Positions 58,809-64,000 of a stretch of 64,000 bases of DNA are shown piece by piece; within the stretch, counting starts at the first letter, position 1; each line of letters opens with the position of its first letter. Source of the DNA: Salvia splendens (lineage: Eukaryota; Streptophyta; Magnoliopsida; Lamiales; Lamiaceae). The stretch spans positions 25,098,061 to 25,162,060 of the forward strand of contig NC_056038.1 of assembly GCF_004379255.2 (NCBI RefSeq), read 5' to 3'. The notes under the pieces were generated by a model. That model saw only the letters and a program-made list of their open reading frames with translations. It was not told where the DNA came from and ran no database searches. Made by a program: the position numbers and the translations under genes.

Positions 58809-59438
58809 CCATTTTTCTTCAAATGGTCAAATTTCCAAATATCTGTTCGTCACCAAGAAAATCAAGGAACTGAAGAAAAGGGTTTCAAGTTTCAATTTCA
58901 TGTGGCTGCGATTCGTGGAAATTCAGATTTTGTCGTTACCCTGGTTCTGGAATCTTCTAAGTTCTAACTGTTGCCATATTTATTAGAACTTTAATTATGC
59001 TTATTACCGAATCATAAACTTGGAGTATAGAATTTTGAGTAAATTTATTTTGTGTATTAAATTAAAAGCAAAAAAAAGTAATTACCAAATAAAAAAGAAA
59101 ACAAATAGTTTGATGTTTTAGTGGTATTATTGTAAATATAGAACGAGAATATTATTGTTGAGATTAATAATAAAGAATAGTGATAAACGTATATGAATTG
59201 GACTCCACGTATACAATCAAACTTTTTAAACATTTTATATTGACAATTGATTTTATAATATGTTGATTTAAAATAAATTACATATTAATCAGTTTGCAAC
59301 AATTTAAAAAAAATGAAATTTTAACTTTAATATTTGCTAATTATTTAAGAAAAAAATCTTTTTTTAATAAATATGCTTGAAATCATGTTAAAATTTTATA
59401 TAAAGTCTTCATATATTTTCTTTCTTATTGCTAGATAA
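58809..59438. other. Original upstream region of the unknown gene, then AT-rich DNA
   Basis: CCATTTTTCTTCAAATGG and the following 180 bases directly adjoined the leader at 53455 before the chromovirus inserted, so they probably hold the native leader or promoter of the minus-strand gene. Past about 59000 the DNA is very AT-rich with no feature. Confidence 0.5.
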
Positions 59439-59640
59439 TACTCTCTCCGTTCCATTAGAAATGAAACATTTGTTTTTCGGTAAGAGATTATGAAATGTTG
59501 TTTTGTGAGTTAATGACGAGAGAATAAAGTAGGAGAGATGAGAAAGTAGAGATGATGCTATTTACATTTTAGGAAATATTTTATTTAATAGGACAATCTA
59601 AAAGGGAAAACGTTTTATATTTAATGGGACAAAATGAGTA
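59439..59640. mobile_element. Stowaway/mariner-like MITE
   Basis: TACTCTCTCCGTTCCATTAG on the left pairs with TAATGGGACAAAATGAGTA on the right, and ATGAAACATTTG is mirrored by GTTTTATAT. Non-coding, 202 bp. Confidence 0.75.
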
Positions 59641-60096
59641 ATATTCTTGCAAAACTAATATTTAATTTAATTTGAAGTAAATCTAAATATTAAAGCTAAG
59701 AGTTGTGATCAATGTCGAACCATTCTTAAAGACCGAACTAGAGACCAAATCTCATCCACTCATTAATCTCATCCACCCATTAATCACATCTAATAGTTTT
59801 TAATAATGGTTATCAATGTCGAACCATTTTTAAAGACCGAACTAGAGCAACGTCACCTTCTTCAGTCGTTGCGATTGATTGGAGGCATTTCTGAGTGGAG
59901 AAGAAAGTTTGGAAATCGTCATTATTTAGATTTATATATTACTTCAAACACCTAGGCTATAATCTCATTCAGTTAGATTATTACTTCATTCACCTGGGTT
60001 ATTACTTCATTTGACTAGGTTATTACTTCGTTTTCTGTTCGATTACTTCATTCAAATAGCGGCAAGGGTTGAAGTAGTCAGAAAGTTTCACGACTT

Positions 60097-60205
60097 GAGA
60101 AAGAAATAAAGAATATGTCCAAGCCTGACTGTAAATGTGTCAAATGTGGCGAGGTTGGTCGGCTTGATTGAAGGAATTGCGACAAGATAAGGAAGAAGAA
60201 GAAGA
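60097..60205 (+). pseudogene. Zinc-knuckle fragment, left copy
   Basis: Reads KEIKNMSKPDCKCVKCGEVG then RLD-stop-RNCDKIRKKKKK. The C-x2-C spacing and terminal cysteine fit a FAR1/Mutator-type knuckle, but the histidine is lost and a stop interrupts it. Confidence 0.5.
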
Positions 60206-61682
60206 AGAAGAACTGATGATCTTATTTCCATATAGTAAATTATTCATTCCAGTAGGTTTCGTACTTCATTCCAGTTGTTTATTACTTCACTATACTTTGA
60301 ATTTGAATTTATTTAAATTTTTGGCACACATTAAATCAAATAGACTATATGAAGTGTTTTATTAACGAAGTATTTATTCTTTATTATGATGTATCCGTAT
60401 GCTAAGGCTGAACCTGCCTATTAATCATTCTTGTATGTTCAATACTTCATTGTCGTAGTTTATTACTTCATTCCAGTAATTTATTAGTATGTGTGAACTA
60501 AAATCCTTTGGATTTTCTCCAAAATAGCCAACTATTTCCATAGTAGGAGAAAGTTGGTAAATCGTCATCTGGTTTGATTTTGAAGGATTTCTGGTGGAAA
60601 TCATCGCGGTAGATTGAAGGAATTTTTTAGAGTGGGGAAGAACGGATGGAGAACTGTGTTGTATATATAGTTTGTGAAGAATTAATATTGTAATGAACCA
60701 AATAACGCACTTGATGAAGTTATAACCTTAAGTAATGAAGTAATATGAACTGAACTGTGTTGTATGCGTAGTTTGCAAAGAATTATTCAATAAAGTTATA
60801 ACCACATGTAATGAAGTAATATGAACTGAATTGTGTTTATGTATAAGTGCGCAGTTGGACTTGTACCTGTATTGACTAAATAACCTAATTGATGAAATTA
60901 TAATCTCATTTAATAAGGTAATGAACTGAACTAATAACCCACCTGAAGTTCGATGAAGTAAAAAGCTATTGTGATGAAGTGATATACTTGTTAAATGAAG
61001 TAAATGCACGTACAAATGAAGTAGTGATTACTCTTCCTGATCTTCACTTGAATCCTTTATAGCATTGGTTTATAAACTTCACTTCGTAAATGATTTAGTT
61101 CATTTCGTCTGTTCATTACTTTGAGTCAATATAAAACAAGACAAGAACTATTGATAAATGATTGTCCAACAGAACATTTATCACGATAATATTAATCATA
61201 TGCTATATATTTTGTTTGGAAAGAGATTGAAAGGTTAACAAATAATGAAACAAAATGCAAAAAACGTACTTCGTTCGTAAAATTATTATGTGCTTTTGAA
61301 ATGATATTTTATTTTACCTCCAAAAATTTAAACGATCACAAACTATACGAATACATCATAATAAATACCGAGGATGTGGAAATACCTTAATAATGCAGGC
61401 ACATATAGTTATCTTTAAATGAATAGGTTCAATATTAACATATGAATAAAACACTTTATACAGTCTATTCACTTTAAAGTTTGCAAAAAGTTTAAAAAGA
61501 TTCAAGTTCAAAGTGGAATGAAGTAATAAAGTGCCAAAATGAAGTAGTTAACTATTGGAATGAATTATCAAACATATTGGAATGAAGTAATAAATTACAA
61601 ACAAATAAATGTATCACATCATTTTTTAGAAAATCAATATGCTAACAAACAAATATCAATAAAGCAACTCATCACTTATATT

Positions 61683-61790
61683 TGCTTCTTCTTCTAATTT
61701 GTTTTGTTACAATTCCTTGAATCATGCCGACCAACCACGCGGCATTTGTCACATCTACGACCAAGCTTGGACAAATCCTTTATTTCTTCA
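61683..61790 (-). pseudogene. Zinc-knuckle fragment, right copy, opposite orientation
   Basis: On the minus strand it reads KEIKDLSKLGRRCDKCRVVG, then RHDSRNCNKTN and a stop. The knuckle CDKC-x5-H-x4-C is complete. It is the inverted partner of 60097-60205, about 1.5 kb away. A 47-bp tandem duplication sits just beyond it (61747-61850). Confidence 0.55.
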
Positions 61791-62690
61791 TTTGGCACAT
61801 CTACGACCAGGCTTGGGCATATACTTTATTTGGCAAATAAAACAAGAAACTGGTATAAAATTTAAAAACTAACTGTTGTTAGTCAAAAAATCATAACAAA
61901 CACAAATCATTCCGGTATGTAATAAATTGAAAATGAATAGATATTTACTTCATTCTAGTAGGATTTTACTTCATTCTAAAACATTATTACTTCATTGGAC
62001 TACGATTTTACTTCATTCCAGTATTTGATCAAACAAATGCTATATACATTCGAAAAACCAAGTTTCCCTGCGTTTTTCACTGTCTATGAATTAATTAATA
62101 ATGATCAGCTGCTGTAGTTTTGTTTGAGGAAGCATATTCAAATCCACTAGTCAAGTCGACATGATCATCAAGCATAGACATGCCCACCGGTTCCGGTTCC
62201 GGTGGTTAACCGCCGAACCGAAACCGTCGGAATTCGGGTCGCGGTCCGGTTCCGGTTCAAGATATTTCGAACCGGAACCGTCACCGAACCGGCGGTTCCG
62301 GACGGTTCGGAACCGGCAGTTAACCGGTTGAACCGCCGGTTCAGGCGCGTTTTTCAAGGCATGTGATGGGGCAGACCGGCGGCAGCTTTTTAGCTGAAAA
62401 ACCGGCCGGTTTCGGCGGTTTTTCGGTCGTGAACCGCCGGTTAACCGGCGGTTAACCGTGAAAACCGGTGGTTAACCGCCGGTTCAGGGGGTTCTGGTTG
62501 CGGCGCGAGAAACGAGGCGACATGACGCAGCTTTTGCAGACGGTTTCGTTGACCGAACCGGCGGTTTTGCCCGGAAACCGGCGGTTTCGGCGGTTTTCCG
62601 CCAAAAACCACCGGTTTTGCCGATTTTTCAAATTTTTTTTTTCAAATTTCAAATTCGAATTCTTCCATTCCCCCCCCCCCCATTTTTATC

Positions 62691-62698
62691 TATAAATA
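62691..62698 (+). promoter_or_regulatory. TATA box of the hAT transposase gene
   Basis: TATAAATA between two poly-C runs (62670-62681 and 62699-62707), about 265 bases before the ATG and followed by a CT-rich leader. Confidence 0.6.
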
Positions 62699-62957
62699 CC
62701 CCCCCCCTATCTTCATTTACATTCACCCCACTCTTGTGTTAATAAGAGTTTCTCTCTTCAATCTCTCAATTCTCTCTCTTTGTCTCCAATTTCTCATTTG
62801 TGCTATTGTGCTTCCATTTAATTACGCAAGTGCTACTCTTATTACGCATTGTTATACACTTATACTTGTTCCCGTAGTTCTATAAGTTGTCTTCCTTTCT
62901 CAATTGCTAAAACAAAAAAAAATATTATTCCATATTTCTACATTTCTACATAGCAAT

Positions 62958-64000
62958 ATGTCTTCATCCCGAGAAGGTCGTGTTGATAAGGGAAAGGGAA
63001 AGGCCAAGAGGCCATCTCGGAGATCCGTTATTGATGAAATTTCTCAAATGAACATGGATGCGTGGCAGGTTAATATTTATTATCTACTAATTTAATTAAT
63101 TTTGAATTACATTACATTATTGTTCATAATTTTATTTTGTATTTACAATACAAATATTATTTTGTAGGCTCGAGAAGAGCAAGATGTGGCACATGCTATT
63201 GCTCTTTCTCGCTCTCAATACCAAGGCGATGCTTATGTTGGTACCGGTAGTGGTGCTCCCGGTCGCGGTGCCTATTCCCAACAAAGTCCAACCCCTGTGA
63301 ATGTTGATGAAGATGATGATGATGACGACGACGAGGAGGAGGGGGAGGAGGTAGAAGAGGTTCAAGAAATGCCACCCCCACCACCACCAAGGAGTCGGCG
63401 TGGTCGTGGACAACCTCCTCAACCTCCTAGACCAGCTGAAAGGTCTTTAACCTCCAACATCATGGTGAAACATTTCAAGAAGGTACAAGATAGTAACGAT
63501 CCTAACACTTATAATGTGTATTGCAACTATTGCGAAAACGTATACACATTCCGAAGGGGTGGAGGATACGGTACATTTACCCGTCACATGGAGAAAGCGC
63601 ATCCGGTCGAGTTTGGTATCGCTCCAACCCAAACTCAACTCAACTTTCAACCTGGAGTCAGGACCGGGAGTGGGACGGGTTCATCCCAAACATCAGGTAC
63701 GTGTAGCAATACTCTTTTGAAATATGATCACAAAAATGCTCTTAATGTGGTGTCTAGATTTGCCGTTATGAACCATTTTCCATTCAATGCTTTTGATAAC
63801 GATGCTTTTGAGTCGAGTATGCGGCAAGTTTATAATGCCGCTGCAAGAAAATTGAGTCAAACTTCAATGACTCGGGCCGTTGTTCGACAATGCATGGAAA
63901 AGAAGGCGTAATTAGGTACGTTTATTATTAACTTAGGGCATAAAGTTTCTATTTGTTCTGATGTGTGGACTGATTGTTTTTGTAAAAATTCGTATATGGG
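62958..64000 (+). CDS. hAT transposase with BED zinc finger (partial, one internal stop)
   Basis: Exon 1 (62958-63068) starts MSSSREGRVDKGKGKAKRPS; a short intron (63069-63167, GT-AG) leads in phase to AREEQDVAHAIALSRSQYQG. Then come an acidic tract of aspartates and glutamates, a proline run, and the BED-type finger (CNYCENVYTFRRGGGYGTFT, then RHMEKAH), which binds the element ends. The catalytic region starts at about FNAFDNDAFESSM. An in-frame TAA at 63909-63911 splits QCMEKKA from LGTFIINLGHKVSICSDVWT; the same frame stays coding to the edge (CKNSYM). The family normally has no stop there, so this copy is probably inactive. The rest of the catalytic domain and the dimerisation domain are beyond the window. 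Confidence 0.85.

Larger units (their letters stand above)
59690..62090. repeat. Motif-rich region with more than twenty TTACTTCATT copies
   Basis: TTACTTCATT or its complement AATGAAGTAA (allowing one change) recurs irregularly from 59938 to 62015: + orientation in the left and far right parts, minus orientation in the centre-right. At the left edge an imperfect 40-base phrase around CAATGTCGAACCATT and AAAGACCGAACTAGAG occurs twice (about 59706 and 59813). Two opposed zinc-knuckle fragments lie inside. It may be a decayed foldback or Mutator-type element; ends and target duplications were not found. Confidence 0.5.
62175..64000 (+). mobile_element. hAT transposon (Ac-like), left part, running off the window
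   Basis: Starts TAGACATGCCCACCGG, close to the hAT terminus of the foldback element (TAGGTGTGCAC / TAGGCATGCAC). The next 430 bases are full of GGTTCCGG and AACCGCCGGTT motifs in both orientations, the usual subterminal transposase-binding repeats. A promoter, leader and BED-finger transposase gene follow. The right end lies outside the window. Confidence 0.8.

Noticed and set aside
63132..63650. Minus-strand frames opposite the hAT transposase
   Set aside because: Antisense of the acidic and proline tracts; the + strand has the BED finger and correct splice phase.

Overview
This window is nuclear DNA of a flowering plant. It holds five-exon and three-exon plant genes with GT-AG introns and UTR introns, plant-only families (an ER-lumenal auxin-binding protein, a Tubby-like F-box protein, a membrane-anchored ubiquitin-fold protein), and a dense load of plant transposable elements. 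A eudicot, perhaps an asterid such as Lamiales, is my inference; no marker here fixes the species. About three quarters of the window is transposon-derived.

Layout. 1-18456 is an array of Athila-lineage Ty3/gypsy elements on the minus strand: one long but mutated copy (807-14018), a diverged relative fused to its truncated 5' LTR (14019-16880), and a third partial LTR (16880-18456). 18457-20040 is AT-rich and MITE-bearing. 20040-24060 is a Tubby-like F-box gene (+), followed by a scrap of a TIR1/AFB auxin-receptor gene (24285-24605). 25360-26229 is a MUB gene (-), with its 5' leader running to about 27160. A 1045-bp Mutator-like element at 27269-28313 has 9-bp target duplications and carries a captured WD40 gene fragment (Pack-MULE). 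A Stowaway-like MITE follows, then a young Ty1/copia element that has lost its reverse transcriptase (28983-33636), then a Harbinger-like element (33925-34464). ABP1 (+) lies at 34683-36583. 37450-43115 is a tandem duplication whose second copy was hit by a 2.5-kb foldback hAT element. 43514-48046 is a decayed + strand copia element. 48386-49046 is another Harbinger-like element.

49193-53399 is a minus-strand five-exon gene of unknown function. A small non-autonomous LTR element (50853-52214) sits in its second intron, and a nearly intact chromovirus (53456-58808) is inserted 56 bp before its start codon. 59439-59640 is a MITE. 59690-62090 is an odd motif-rich region with two opposed zinc-knuckle fragments. 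From 62175 to the edge runs the 5' part of an hAT element with a BED-finger transposase gene.

No operon-like logic links the host genes. The story is mostly insertion history: nearly all the younger elements have readable target-site duplications, so relative order can be inferred. The hAT came after the tandem duplication, and the chromovirus and TRIM came after the host gene was in place. Several conserved genes carry isolated one-base indels (three in the Tubby-like first exon, one in the unknown gene's last exon, one in the copia gag/pol), so both real decay and assembly error must be considered before calling them pseudogenes.
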